Source: CAVZCK01 sp963798805 (GTDB lineage: Bacteria; Pseudomonadota; Alphaproteobacteria; Rhizobiales; Rhodomicrobiaceae). Taken from it: a DNA stretch of 64,000 nucleotides. Both the position numbers and the translations under genes were made by a program. The notes beneath the pieces were generated by a model. It was not told the DNA's origin. It was given only the letters and a program-made list of their open reading frames with translations, and made no database searches. Positions 24,563 through 33,968 of the stretch are shown in pieces. Position 1 is the first letter of the stretch; the number at the start of each line of letters is the position of its first letter. The stretch is from NCBI GenBank assembly GCA_963798805.1, contig CAWCVC010000002.1:496001-560000 (forward strand), in the 5' to 3' direction.

Positions 24563-25351
24563 CTAGAACAGGCTTCTGTGGTAGCTCACCACATCCGTTT
24601 GCCAGTCCGGATCCAGCCGGGGGCGCTTGAGAACGGAAAGAAAGAAGACCGGTACGAAATCGAGCGCGTTCAGCCGCTGCAGCACATCGAGATAGCTCGG
24701 CTCGCCTTCGTAGATCGGCCGAAGAGCCAGCTCCATTTGGATCGCATTCACCTTCGGCAGCATGCCTTCGGCTCCGGCCAGAACGTCGAGCTCGGTGCCC
24801 TGCACGTCGATTTTCAGAAAAATCCGCTCGGCGCTCTCATTCTTCAAAATATCGTCCAGCCGCCTGACCGGAACAGTCTCTGTCCGGCGAAGCTCAAGGC
24901 TTTCCACGCCGGCGGTCTCCCGGCTCGGGAGCAGCAGCGAGCTCATCGAGCTGTCGTTGAAGCAGTTGATCTGAACCTCCGCATCGACCGCGCCGGCCGC
25001 CATGCGCCCGGTGATGCGCCATTCGGGATCGCGTTGGGCGAGCTCCATAAGTTGACGGTGCGCGTCTTCCAGCGGCTCGATGGAAATGATCCGGCCGCGC
25101 CAGCCCGCTGACCGGATGGCCGCGACGTATTGGCCGTAATTCGCCCCCACGTCGACGACGAGGTCGGTTCGGGCGTTTTTGATGAGATTGACCAGCTTGC
25201 GTGTTTCAAATGCGGGGAACCAGCGCTTGAGCGATTTTCGGCGAGGAAAGGGAATAAGCCGGCGCCAAGCTTTTTTGTCGAAGGCCATAAGGCGAACTGT
25301 CCTGGCTGAAGGCAGAGAACGCCTAATGGGGCCTTTCCGAAGGTCTGCCAT
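24563..25351 (-). CDS. FkbM family methyltransferase
   Basis: SAM-dependent methyltransferase of the FkbM type, usually acting on hydroxyl groups of sugars or secondary metabolites. 262 residues. The SAM motif VVDVGANYGQYVAAI lies in the first third and the family motif IFLKIDVQGTELDVLAGAE in the second half. Start uncertain: the longest frame begins at 25351, but an ATG at 25288 (MAFDKKAW) is equally plausible; neither has a clear ribosome site. It interrupts the usual lpxB-gltA neighbourhood. A second FkbM gene lies at 51304. Confidence 0.85.
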   Translation of the reverse strand: MADLRKGPIRRSLPSARTVRLMAFDKKAWRRLIPFPRRKSLKRWFPAFETRKLVNLIKNARTDLVVDVGANYGQYVAAIRSAGWRGRIISIEPLEDAHRQLMELAQRDPEWRITGRMAAGAVDAEVQINCFNDSSMSSLLLPSRETAGVESLELRRTETVPVRRLDDILKNESAERIFLKIDVQGTELDVLAGAEGMLPKVNAIQMELALRPIYEGEPSYLDVLQRLNALDFVPVFFLSVLKRPRLDPDWQTDVVSYHRSLF

Positions 25352-25569
25352 CGGGAGCTTTGTGGAGGTGTCTTAGCGCAAGGACAGCGGACGCCGCCAG
25401 CCCGCATCAGCGACTTGTCACCCGTCTTGAACAAGAGAGGCCGCCATTCAGGGCAGGTCGCGGCGAAGGCGCCTGCCAAATGGCTCCAAGCCTACTCGGA
25501 GGTCGCCCCGGAGTTGATCCAGGGCGCATTGGCCACACGGCGCAGCACGGGCCCCCACACATGCGGGAT

Positions 25570-25610
25570 TGGGTCCCGGACAACGCCTGCGGCGTTTCCG
25601 GGACGACGGA
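25570..25610. repeat. 41-bp palindromic repeat, copy A
   Basis: Differs at only 3 of 41 positions from 54534-54574. It folds as a hairpin with arms CCCGGA-C-AACGCC and GGCGTT-TCCGGG, the C being a single bulge. It lies between the gltA 3' end and the FkbM gene and may act as a terminator or mRNA stabiliser. Confidence 0.8.
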
Positions 25611-25641
25611 CTTGACCTGTGACTATGGCGAAATTTGCGAT

Positions 25642-26976
25642 CTAGCGCTCCGAGATCGGCACGTAATCGCGCGTCGCGGGGCCGGTATAGAGCTGGCGCG
25701 GGCGGCCGATGCGCTGATCCGGGTCCTCGATCATCTCCTTCCACTGAGCGATCCAGCCGACCGTGCGCGCAATGGCGAACAGCACGGTGAACATGGAGGT
25801 GGGGAAACCGAGCGCCTTCAGCGTGATGCCGGAATAGAAGTCGATATTCGGATAAAGCTTCTTCTCGACGAAATACTCGTCCTCGAGCGCGATCTTCTCC
25901 AGCTCCATCGCCACCTGGAGCAGCGGATCGTTTTTGATGCCGACCACGTCGAGCACCTCGCGGCAGGTCTTCTGCATGACCTTGGCGCGCGGATCGTAAT
26001 TCTTGTAGACGCGGTGGCCGAAGCCCATCAGCCGGAACGGATCGTTCTTGTCCTTGGCGCGCTTGATGAACTCGGGGATGCGGTCGACCGTGCCGATATC
26101 CATCAGCATTTTCAGCGCCGCCTCGTTGGCGCCCCCATGGGCCGGCCCCCAGAGACAGGCGATGCCCGCCGCGATACAGGCAAACGGATTGGCGCCGGAG
26201 GATGAGGCGAGGCGTACGGTCGAGGTCGAGGCGTTCTGCTCGTGATCGGCGTGCAGCAGGAAGATACGGTCCATTGCCCGCGACAGGACGGGGTTCACCC
26301 GATATTCGTCGCAAGGGACGGCGAAGCTCATATAGAGGAAGTTCGAGGCGTAATCGAGATCGTTGCGCGGGTAGATGAAGGGCTGGCCAATCGAATATTT
26401 ATAAGCCATTGCCGCGATCGTCGGCATTTTCGCGATCATGCGGATGGCGGCGATATCGCGCTGCACCGGGTCGGTAATGTCGGTGGAGTCATGATAGAAG
26501 GCCGACAGCGCGCCCACCACGCCGACCATGACCGCCATCGGATGAGCGTCGCGCCGGAACCCGGTATAGAACCGGTTCATCTGCTCATGCAGCATGGTGT
26601 GATAGGTTACGCGGTTCTTGAAATCGGCATACTGCTCCTCATTGGGCAACTCGCCGTAAAGCAGAAGATGGCAGGTCTCGAGGAAATTGCCCTGTTCGGC
26701 AAGCTGCTCGATCGGGTAGCCGCGATGCAGGAGGATGCCCTTGTCGCCGTCAATGAAGGTGATGGCCGAGCGGCAGCTTCCGGTCGAGGTGTAGCCGGGG
26801 TCGTAGGTGAAGCAGCCCGTCTCCTGATAAAACTTTGAAATATCGACGACGTCCGGCCCCATGGTACCGCCATAGACGGGCATGGTGTACGATTTCCCGT
26901 CGATCGTAAAGGTCGCCGCGCCTTTCGGCTCCAGCTTGTGCTTCTGCGGCATCGAGGCCGCGCCCATGAGGCTCAT
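25642..26976 (-). CDS. gltA: Citrate synthase
   Basis: Condenses oxaloacetate and acetyl-CoA, first step of the TCA cycle. 444 residues, type II (hexameric) length. Catalytic regions are intact: LHADHEQNASTSTVR, GPAHGGANEAAL, GFGHRVYKNYDPRA and NIDFYSG. The ATG at 26976 has GAGGAGA 8 bases upstream. Transcribed away from the 27.0-27.4 kb spacer. Confidence 0.97.
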   Translation of the reverse strand: MSLMGAASMPQKHKLEPKGAATFTIDGKSYTMPVYGGTMGPDVVDISKFYQETGCFTYDPGYTSTGSCRSAITFIDGDKGILLHRGYPIEQLAEQGNFLETCHLLLYGELPNEEQYADFKNRVTYHTMLHEQMNRFYTGFRRDAHPMAVMVGVVGALSAFYHDSTDITDPVQRDIAAIRMIAKMPTIAAMAYKYSIGQPFIYPRNDLDYASNFLYMSFAVPCDEYRVNPVLSRAMDRIFLLHADHEQNASTSTVRLASSSGANPFACIAAGIACLWGPAHGGANEAALKMLMDIGTVDRIPEFIKRAKDKNDPFRLMGFGHRVYKNYDPRAKVMQKTCREVLDVVGIKNDPLLQVAMELEKIALEDEYFVEKKLYPNIDFYSGITLKALGFPTSMFTVLFAIARTVGWIAQWKEMIEDPDQRIGRPRQLYTGPATRDYVPISER

Positions 26977-27394
26977 CGCTCGTCTCCTCGCATGAGAGGT
27001 CGTTCTTTCCTGGCGTTACGCCGCCGAATTTTGCTGCAGCGCATAGCCGAATGTTTGTGCAACGCAATAATAGATCGGCGGGTTGCACCCGTCTAGCCGC
27101 TCAGAGCTTACGCTCTAAATCGTGACTAGAGTGCTCACTATCAATCCCGTCTCAGCTTGGGCCTGAATTCCCCTAAAATCCAAAGACATTTTGGTGAAGC
27201 TGAGAAAACACAGTTCCGCAAAATCGCGCCAGGGAAAGTCAGCAGAATGCCCCCTAATCTGCCCTCGTTTCACGGCGCGATCAAACCTGATCACGCGTCA
27301 CTGAGCCACTCTTCTACCTCGCGGCATCGCTCCACACGTCACTTGTAAGAGAGCCGAAGGCCGGCTCCCCAAATGACAACCGGAGGTAGTCATC
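26977..27394. other. 418-base spacer between divergent gltA and a small secreted-protein gene
   Basis: No gene I can support. It must hold the gltA promoter (minus strand) and that of the 27395 gene. It is more AT-rich than its neighbours around 27040-27220. A small hairpin GAGCCG / CGGCTC (27351-27356 / 27362-27367) lies just before the ribosome site of the small gene. No clear -35/-10 pair was found. Confidence 0.6.
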
Positions 27395-27601
27395 ATGACA
27401 AAGATCCTTCGCCCAGCGCTTATCGTACTAGCCCTCCTGGGCACCGCTTCCGTTGCTTCGGCTGCTACGGTGATGCATTACCGAGCGGAAGCATATGAGC
27501 AGAACCAGAAGCTCGCGAACGCCAATTATCAGGACCAAAAGCTTGATAAGACGCTCCAATTCTGGCGCGCGTTCGGCGCCGGCTGGGCTCCGGTCGGATA
27601 G
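27395..27601 (+). CDS. Small secreted protein, unknown function
   Basis: 68 residues with a strong ribosome site (GGAGGTAGTCATC before the ATG) and a clear signal peptide (LIVLALLGTASVASAA, cleavage near 24). The mature part is about 45 residues, polar, with Gln, Asn, Lys and Tyr, ending FWRAFGAGWAPVG. A strong terminator follows directly. Signal, ribosome site and terminator together make it a convincing gene, although I recognise no family. Confidence 0.75.
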   Translation: MTKILRPALIVLALLGTASVASAATVMHYRAEAYEQNQKLANANYQDQKLDKTLQFWRAFGAGWAPVG

Positions 27602-27609
27602 CGTTGAAG

Positions 27610-27634
27610 ATGCAGGGTGCCGGCGGCCCTGCAT
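27610..27634 (+). terminator. Terminator of the small secreted-protein gene
   Basis: Perfect 8-bp stem ATGCAGGG / CCCTGCAT (27610-27617 / 27627-27634), 9-base loop, followed by TTGTTAT. Begins 8 bases after the stop codon. Confidence 0.75.
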
Positions 27635-27815
27635 TTGTTATCTGAGCAGGCCGTTTATGGGGGCGTTACCCGAGCTGCCGCCGCGACGAGCTGCGCAGCG
27701 GTGTTTTCGGCCCTGCCGGTGGATCAGCCGGCCATTTTCGCTAAACTGTATTCCTCCAGCATCGAGAGCCTTCTGGATCGTTAGTAGAGGTTTTTGCGTG
27801 GATGCCGGCGCGCGG

Positions 27816-29270
27816 TCAACGGCGGTTTGACGCCTGATCCTGGATGCGTCCCAAGGCTTCTTCGCGGCCGAGAACAAAGAGCACGTCGAAGATACCTGGC
27901 GATACAGTGCGACCTGTCAGCGCGGCGCGCAATGGCTGGGCGAGATCGCCGAGCTTGACGCCGAGATCCTGGGCGAGGGCGCGGACCGTCTCTTCCGCAG
28001 CGGCTGCGGTCCAATCGTCGAGACTGCCGAGCTTTTCACGCAAGGCGGCCAGTCGCCCGCGCACATCTGGCGTCAAGAGTTTGGCAGCCTTTTCGTCGAG
28101 CTCCAGCGGGCGTTTGGCGAACAGGAACTGCGCGTTGTCGAGAAGCTCCACGAGCGTTTTGGCGCGCTCCTTGAGACCCGGCATGGCCAGCTCCAGCTTG
28201 CGCCAGTCCTCATCGGAGAGGCCGGCGGCGTGGGCTTTTTCCTGCGGCAGATGCGGCAACAGGTTCTTAAGCGCCTGGATCAGATCGGTGTCGCTTGAGG
28301 CGCGGATATAATGGCCGTTCAGATTCTCCAGCTTGGCGAAGTCGAAGCGCGCGGGCGATTTGCCGAGCGCCTCGAGGCCGAACCACTCGATCATCTGCTC
28401 GGTCGAGAAGATCTCGTCATCGCCATGGCTCCAGCCGAGGCGGACCAGATAGTTGCGCATCGCCGCGGGTAGATAGCCCATCGCCCGATAGGCATCGACG
28501 CCGAGCGCGCCATGGCGTTTCGACATTTTCGCCCCGTCCGGTCCGTGGATCAGCGGCACATGGGCGAAGACCGGAATGTCCCAGCCGAGCGCGGCATAGA
28601 TCTGCGACTGGCGGGCGGCGTTGGTCAGATGATCGTCGCCCCTGATAATGTGCGTGATGCCCATATCGTGATCGTCGACGACGACGGAAAGATTATAGGT
28701 CGGCGTGCCGTCGCTGCGCAGGATGATGAGATCGTCGAGGTCTTTGTTCGGAAACACCACGCGGCCCTGGACCTTGTCATCGATGACCGTCTCGCCCTCT
28801 TTCGGCGCCTTGAAGCGCACGGCAAAGGTCGCACCCTTGGGCGCCTCGGCCGGATCGCGGTCGCGCCAGCGCCCGTCATAGATCGGCGAGCGGCCCTCGG
28901 CCCGCGCCTTCTCCCGCATGGCGTCAAGCTCCTCGGGCGTGGCGTAGCAACGATAAGCCTTGCCCTCGCTGAGAAGCTGATGGGCGATCTCGGCATGGCG
29001 GCCGGCGCGGGCGAATTGGAACAGCGGCTCGCCGTCCCAATCGAGTTCCAGCCATCTGAGCCCGTCCAGGATGGCCTCGATCGCCTCCTCGGTCGAGCGG
29101 GCGCGGTCGGTGTCCTCGATGCGCAGAAGAAACTTGCCGCCATTCGCCCTGGCAAACAGCCAATTGAAGAGGGCGGTACGGGCACCCCCTATATGTAGAA
29201 ACCCGGTCGGGGAGGGCGCGAAGCGGGTCACGACTTTACCGGACATGCCAATCGGTTCCATAGAGTCCAT
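27816..29270 (-). CDS. gltX: Glutamate--tRNA ligase
   Basis: Class I aminoacyl-tRNA synthetase charging tRNA-Glu. The HIGH-type motif is FAPSPTGFLHIGGARTALFNWL near the N-terminus and the KMSKS-type motif is GAKMSKRHG near residue 240. 484 residues, normal length. Start uncertain: ATG 29270 is used, but ATG 29246 (MSGKVVTRFAPSPTG) has a GGAA site and is also likely. Divergent from comEC with 69 bases between. Confidence 0.96.
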   Translation of the reverse strand: MDSMEPIGMSGKVVTRFAPSPTGFLHIGGARTALFNWLFARANGGKFLLRIEDTDRARSTEEAIEAILDGLRWLELDWDGEPLFQFARAGRHAEIAHQLLSEGKAYRCYATPEELDAMREKARAEGRSPIYDGRWRDRDPAEAPKGATFAVRFKAPKEGETVIDDKVQGRVVFPNKDLDDLIILRSDGTPTYNLSVVVDDHDMGITHIIRGDDHLTNAARQSQIYAALGWDIPVFAHVPLIHGPDGAKMSKRHGALGVDAYRAMGYLPAAMRNYLVRLGWSHGDDEIFSTEQMIEWFGLEALGKSPARFDFAKLENLNGHYIRASSDTDLIQALKNLLPHLPQEKAHAAGLSDEDWRKLELAMPGLKERAKTLVELLDNAQFLFAKRPLELDEKAAKLLTPDVRGRLAALREKLGSLDDWTAAAAEETVRALAQDLGVKLGDLAQPLRAALTGRTVSPGIFDVLFVLGREEALGRIQDQASNRR

Positions 29271-29339
29271 AATGACGGGAATAGGGCGTGCCGAGGGTTT
29301 AGCACAAGCAGCCGCGGCACGTAAGGCGGGCTTCGGCGA

Positions 29340-31613
29340 ATGTCACTGAATGAAGCGGCGTTCTGGAACGCGGCGGGACACGGGCCGCCCGGATATCCGG
29401 CGACGCATGCCGCGATGCAGGAACCTGGCGCCGAGGGCGGCTGGATGGCGCGTTTGGAAGCCGCCGTCGATGCCGAGCGCGGCCGCTGGTTTCTCTGGCT
29501 GCCGGTGTTTTTCGGCGCCGGCATCGCCTTCTATCTGACCGCACCGAGCGAGCCGCCGCTCGCTCTCGCTGTCGGCGTCTTCCTGATCGCTTTCGTGCTG
29601 CGGCTCTTCTGCCGGCTGACCACACTCCGGCTGATCGTGAGCAGCGTCGTGCTGATGGCGGCGCTCGGATTTCTGACAGCGAAGCTTCACGCCCTCTTCA
29701 TCGCCGCGCCGGTTCTGGAGCGCACATTGCGCTTCGTCGAGGTCAAAGGCTGGGTCGAGCGCACCGAGTTCGAGGAGGGTCGCGCCCGGCTGACGATCCG
29801 CACCATCAGCATCGAAAAGCTGCCCGCGGAGAAGATGCCGCGCCGGGTGCGCATCAGCTTTCGCGGCAAGGTCGAGCCGCCCTTGCCAGGCGATGCGATC
29901 AGGACGCGGGCAACGCTGATGCCGCCGCCTGAGCCCGTTTTGCCCGGCGGTTTCGACTTCGCGCGGCATTACTGGTTTCTCGGCATCGGCGCGAGCGGCT
30001 ATATCACCGGCAAGATCGAGGCGCTGGGCGAAGCGGCCGGACGCGCGCCGCTGGATTTGTGCCTCAGTGCCGCGCTTTCGCGTTTGCGTCACGCAATTTC
30101 CGTGCGCATCGGCGCAGTGCTCGGCGGTGACGGCGGCGCGATCGCCAAGGCGCTCGTCGTCGGTGAACGCGGAGAGATTTCCAAGCAGGCCTGGCAGGCG
30201 CTGCGCGATGCGGGGCTCGCGCATGTGGTGGCGATCTCGGGCCTGCATATGGCGCTGACCGCAGGCGCCGCATTCTGGCTGATCCGGGCCATCCTGGCGC
30301 TGTTCCCTTTCCTCGCGCTGCGCTATCCGATCAAAGCCTGGTCGGCGATCGGCGCGCTGGTGATCGCCAGCGCCTATCTCGCCATCTCCGGCGCGGCGGT
30401 GACGGCAATCCGCGCCTATATCATGGTGTCGATCCTGTTCCTGGCGATCATCCTGGAGCGGCCGGCGCTCAGCCAGCGCAATCTGGCAGTCGCTGCGCTG
30501 ATGATCCTCGTCGCGGCGCCGCAGAGCCTCACCGATGCCGGCTTCCAGATGTCATTTGCGGCGACGACGGCGCTCATCGCCTTCTATGAGGCCAGGCCGC
30601 CCCGGCACTTCGCGGGTTGGCCGTGGCTCATCGCCATGCCGCTGCGGTTCGTCTTCGACGCGGCCTCGACCACCTTCATCGCCAGCCTGGCGGTCGATGG
30701 CCTCGCCGCCTATCAGTTTCACCGCCTGCCGACATTTTCCGTGATCGGCAATATTCTCGCCATGCCGATCGTGTCGACGCTGGTGATGCCGCTCGCGCCG
30801 GTCGCATTGATTGCCATGCCCTTCGGGCTGGAGCGCCTGCCGCTTCTGTTGATGGAGAAAGGCATCGCGGGGATGCTGGCGGTTGCCCAATTCACCTCGA
30901 GCCTACCGGGGGCAGTCATCGCCGTGCCGACCTTCGCCAAAGGCGCCTTTCCGCTGATGGTCGCCGGCGGCTTATGGATAATGATCTGGCGCGGGCGCTG
31001 GCGCTGGGTTGGCCTTGCCGGGATCGGCGCGGGGCTGACGATTGCGCCTTTCGGCGCGCGGCCGGACATCTGGGTCGACCGGGACGGCGCGCTCGTCGCC
31101 ATCCGCGGCGGCGACGGAATGATTGCGACCGCGAATACGCGAAAAAGCGGCTTCAGCCTCGAGCGCTGGATGGAGGCGGACGGCGATGCGCGGCCGGCGA
31201 AGGCGGCGCGCGGCTCGAGGGACTTTCACTGCGACGCCGCAAGCTGCATCGTGCTCGTCAAAGGCGTGCTGGTCGGCCATCCGACGCATCCGGCGGCGCT
31301 TGCCGACGATTGCCGGCGGGCCGCGATCCTGATTGCGGATTTTCCGCTGCCTGACGGATGCTCGCAGCCGACTGTGGTGATTGATGCTCTCGATCTGAAG
31401 GAAAAAGGCGCGCATACCATCGCCATCACCGGCAAAGGCGCGAATGCGAAGCTTGCCGTCAGGACCGTGGCGGATGAGCGCGGCACCCGGCCCTGGGTGA
31501 TCACCTTCAGGCGGCGCGAGACCATTCCGGCCTTCGTTCCGGACGCCGGCGGGGCGCCGAAAAAAGACGACAGCGGCGGCGGGGAAGACGGCGAGCCGCC
31601 TCCGGCTCAATAG
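29340..31613 (+). CDS. comEC: ComEC/Rec2 family competence protein
   Basis: Inner-membrane channel for uptake of single-stranded DNA in transformation. 757 residues: two to three N-terminal helices, a DUF4131-type OB-like periplasmic domain (about 100-230), then the competence domain (about 240-530; ALVVGERGEISKQAWQALRDAGLAHVVAISGLHMALTAG). The C-terminal ~200 residues correspond to the beta-lactamase-like region, but no HxHxDH metal motif is visible, as in many alphaproteobacterial ComEC proteins. Its end overlaps the convergent lexA stop by 7 bases. No other competence gene is in the window. Confidence 0.92.
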   Translation: MSLNEAAFWNAAGHGPPGYPATHAAMQEPGAEGGWMARLEAAVDAERGRWFLWLPVFFGAGIAFYLTAPSEPPLALAVGVFLIAFVLRLFCRLTTLRLIVSSVVLMAALGFLTAKLHALFIAAPVLERTLRFVEVKGWVERTEFEEGRARLTIRTISIEKLPAEKMPRRVRISFRGKVEPPLPGDAIRTRATLMPPPEPVLPGGFDFARHYWFLGIGASGYITGKIEALGEAAGRAPLDLCLSAALSRLRHAISVRIGAVLGGDGGAIAKALVVGERGEISKQAWQALRDAGLAHVVAISGLHMALTAGAAFWLIRAILALFPFLALRYPIKAWSAIGALVIASAYLAISGAAVTAIRAYIMVSILFLAIILERPALSQRNLAVAALMILVAAPQSLTDAGFQMSFAATTALIAFYEARPPRHFAGWPWLIAMPLRFVFDAASTTFIASLAVDGLAAYQFHRLPTFSVIGNILAMPIVSTLVMPLAPVALIAMPFGLERLPLLLMEKGIAGMLAVAQFTSSLPGAVIAVPTFAKGAFPLMVAGGLWIMIWRGRWRWVGLAGIGAGLTIAPFGARPDIWVDRDGALVAIRGGDGMIATANTRKSGFSLERWMEADGDARPAKAARGSRDFHCDAASCIVLVKGVLVGHPTHPAALADDCRRAAILIADFPLPDGCSQPTVVIDALDLKEKGAHTIAITGKGANAKLAVRTVADERGTRPWVITFRRRETIPAFVPDAGGAPKKDDSGGGEDGEPPPAQ

Positions 31614-32311
31614 CGCCTGAGCAGACCGACGAGCTTGCCCTGGATGCGGATGCGGTCGGGACCGAAGATGCGTGTCTCATAGGCCGGATTGGCGGCTTCG
31701 AGCGCCACGGACTGGCCCTTGCGGCGGAAGCGCTTCAGTGTCGCTTCTTCCTCATCGACCAGCGCCACGACGATATCGCCATTGATGGCGGTGTCGGTCT
31801 TCTTGAGGATGACGGTATCGCCGTCGAGGATGCCGGCGTCGATCATCGAGTCGCCCTTGACCTCCAACGCGAAATGCTCGCCGCCTGAGAGGATCTCGTC
31901 CGGGACGTTGATGGTGTGGCTGTGGCTTTCGATGGCCGAGCGCGGCACGCCGGCTGCAATCCGTCCCATGACCGGAACGCCGGGCGAATAAGCGCTCGTA
32001 TCGCCATCGGCATCGTAAAATCCGCTACGCTTGCGGCCCTCGATCACCGCCGGCTCGAAGCGCGGCGCGGACGCCCTTCTGAGGCCCGACTGCGCGGCCT
32101 CCGGCAGCTTGACGATCTCCAGCGCGCGGGCGCGGTGAGGTAGACGTCTGATGAAGCCGCGCTCCTCCAGGGCCGTGATAAGCCGGTGAATGCCGGATTT
32201 CGACCTCAAATCGAGCGCCTCCTTCATCTCGTCATAAGATGGCGGCACCCCGGATTCTTTCAGGCGCTCGTGAATGAAAAGCAGCAGCTCTTTTTGTTTT
32301 GGGGTGAGCAT
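31607..32311 (-). CDS. lexA: SOS repressor LexA
   Basis: Repressor of the DNA-damage response; self-cleaves when RecA is active. 234 residues. Winged-helix DNA-binding domain at about 1-65 (LTPKQKELLLFIHERLKESGVPPSYDEM). Cleavage site Ala120-Gly121 in GRIAAGVP. Catalytic Ser155 in VKGDSMIDAGILDGD and Lys193 in EATLKRF. A consensus operator lies in its own promoter (see 32378-32406), so it is autoregulated. Confidence 0.97.
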   Translation of the reverse strand: MLTPKQKELLLFIHERLKESGVPPSYDEMKEALDLRSKSGIHRLITALEERGFIRRLPHRARALEIVKLPEAAQSGLRRASAPRFEPAVIEGRKRSGFYDADGDTSAYSPGVPVMGRIAAGVPRSAIESHSHTINVPDEILSGGEHFALEVKGDSMIDAGILDGDTVILKKTDTAINGDIVVALVDEEEATLKRFRRKGQSVALEAANPAYETRIFGPDRIRIQGKLVGLLRRY

Positions 32312-32377
32312 GATGTTTCCTCGACGCGGGGGCCACGCGCTGGCGACCCGGATTTGGCTTCGTACAAAGCAAGAACA

Positions 32378-32406
32378 TCTATACTTGTTCTAGTTGTGTT
32401 CCGCAA
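32378..32406 (-). promoter_or_regulatory. lexA promoter with LexA operator
   Basis: On the minus strand: -35 TTGCGG (32401-32406), 17-base spacer, -10 TATAGA (32378-32383). The alphaproteobacterial SOS box GTTC-N7-GTTC occupies 32387-32401 (plus-strand reading), inside the spacer, so bound LexA would block polymerase directly. Confidence 0.85.
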
Positions 32407-32447
32407 GCGATTCGGAAACGATATTGCCGTCTTTAAGGTAAATAATT

Positions 32448-33641
32448 TCAAACGCTCAAGAGGAGAATGACGACGCTTTGATTTTCCTGGGCGGCGGGTG
32501 CATGCGGCGGGCGCACGATCAGGCAGTCGGCCGCCGCGAGGGTGGCGGTCAGGGAGCTGTCCTGCGAGGGCAGCGCTTGCACCGCCGGACGTCCATCGCG
32601 GACGACCAGCTTGGCGCGCATATAATGCTGGCGCGGCCCGTTGGCCTCGAGCGGCGCGGCGAGCGGCAGGGTGGTCTCGCCGCCCGGCGGCGGTTCCTCG
32701 CCGAGCATGGCGCCGACGAGCGGAAGAAGAAAGATCAACGAGCAGATCATCGCCGAGACCGGATTGCCCGGCACGCCGAGCACGCGCTGGATGCCACGGC
32801 TCCCCGACATCAGCGGCTTGCCGGGCCGCATGGCGATCTTATGGAAAGCGATGGAAAACCCGGCCGCTTCGAGCGCCTTGCGGACGAGATCATGATCACC
32901 GACCGAGGCGCCCCCGATGGTCACCAGCACATCGGCATCGGCGGCCGCGGCGATGCACTCGGCGAGGCTCTCCATCGTGTCGCGGGCAATGCCGAGCGGC
33001 CGGGGATCGGCGCCGGCCTTCCTCAGCATGGCGGCGAGCCCCGTCGGGATCGAGGAAATGATCTGGCCAGCCGATGGCGTTTCGCCCGGCGGCACGAGCT
33101 CGTCGCCGGAAGCGAGGATCGCAACTTTCGGCCGGCGGCGGACCGGCAGCTCCGTATAGTTCATCTGCGCGGCGAGCAGGAGGTCGCGCGCCGTCAGCCG
33201 CCGCCCGGCCCGCAGCGGCGTATCGCCTTCGCAGAAATCGATACCGCGCTGGCGGATGAAGGACTCGGCGTTGATCTCGTTGACGGTCGCATAACCGTCC
33301 GTGGCCGTCACATTCTCCTGGATGATGATGTAATCGGCGCCTTCGGGCACAGGCGCGCCGGTGAAGATGCGAACCGCCTCGCCGTGTGCGAGAGTGCCGG
33401 CGAAGGGGTGTCCCGCGGCGGACTCGCCCGTCAGCTTCAGCCGTGCCGGCAGCGAGGCGAGGTCGGCGTGGCGCACCGCATAGCCGTCCATCGCCGACGA
33501 CGGAAAGGGCGGCTGCGTCAGCCGCGCGGGGATGTCTTTGGCAAGCACGCGCTCATGCGCGTCGGCGAGCGGGACGGTTTCGGCGGCGAGCGGCTCGGCG
33601 CCTGTCAGAATGCGCTCCAAGGCTTCGGCAACGGACAGCAT
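32448..33641 (-). CDS. moeA: Molybdopterin molybdotransferase MoeA
   Basis: Inserts molybdate into adenylylated molybdopterin to form Mo cofactor. 397 residues. N-terminal region PPFPSSAMDGYAVRHADL; MPT-binding domain with ILASGDELV, TIGGASVGDHDLVRKAL and IAMRPGKPLMSG, followed by GVPGNPVSA. Normal length. In related genomes it directly follows moaC; here a methyltransferase gene and repeats lie between them. Confidence 0.96.
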   Translation of the reverse strand: MLSVAEALERILTGAEPLAAETVPLADAHERVLAKDIPARLTQPPFPSSAMDGYAVRHADLASLPARLKLTGESAAGHPFAGTLAHGEAVRIFTGAPVPEGADYIIIQENVTATDGYATVNEINAESFIRQRGIDFCEGDTPLRAGRRLTARDLLLAAQMNYTELPVRRRPKVAILASGDELVPPGETPSAGQIISSIPTGLAAMLRKAGADPRPLGIARDTMESLAECIAAAADADVLVTIGGASVGDHDLVRKALEAAGFSIAFHKIAMRPGKPLMSGSRGIQRVLGVPGNPVSAMICSLIFLLPLVGAMLGEEPPPGGETTLPLAAPLEANGPRQHYMRAKLVVRDGRPAVQALPSQDSSLTATLAAADCLIVRPPHAPAAQENQSVVILLLSV

Positions 33642-33697
33642 GGCTAATGGTTAGCAAGCGGTGCGGCGCAGGCCAATAGGTTGTTTGTTCGGAGCAG

Positions 33698-33744
33698 GGC
33701 TCAATGCAGCTATTGCGTGCGAGGCTGACAGCCCGCATTGAGCC
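33698..33744. repeat. Inverted repeat upstream of moeA
   Basis: Perfect 10-bp arms GGCTCAATGC / GCATTGAGCC (33698-33707 / 33735-33744) with a 27-base centre. It lies 57 bases before the moeA start. Could be an operator or a remnant of an inserted element. I see no gene in the 318-base gap 33642-33959. Confidence 0.5.
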
Positions 33745-33864
33745 GAAGTGGGCCTGGGTTCATGAAGCCGAACTTTCTCAGATGCGGTGACTGCCGACGT
33801 CAGCCTTGATGATCACTTTAGTATTGGGCCATTGCAATCATTGGCCGATGTCCTCCCGATCGCG

Positions 33865-33968
33865 GCTAGAGCCTTTTCCGTTCCGATTGAATCGGAACGG
33901 GGCTCTATCTCTTTGTTTAAGCGTGATCTTTTCGCAAAACCAGCGCCTATTTTTGCGGATCATGCTCT
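33865..33968. repeat. Rhizobial-type intergenic palindromic element
   Basis: About 104 bases. Part 1: CCGTTCCGAT-TGA-ATCGGAACGG (33878-33900), flanked by TAGAGCC and GGCTCTA. Part 2: GCGTGATC...GATCATGC with inner CGCAAAA / TTTTGCG. The order and wording, AGAGCATGATCCGCAAAA then AAACAAAGAGATAGAGC on the minus strand, match an element I know to be very common between genes in Rhizobiales. Its end supplies the stop codon of the methyltransferase gene. Confidence 0.8.
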
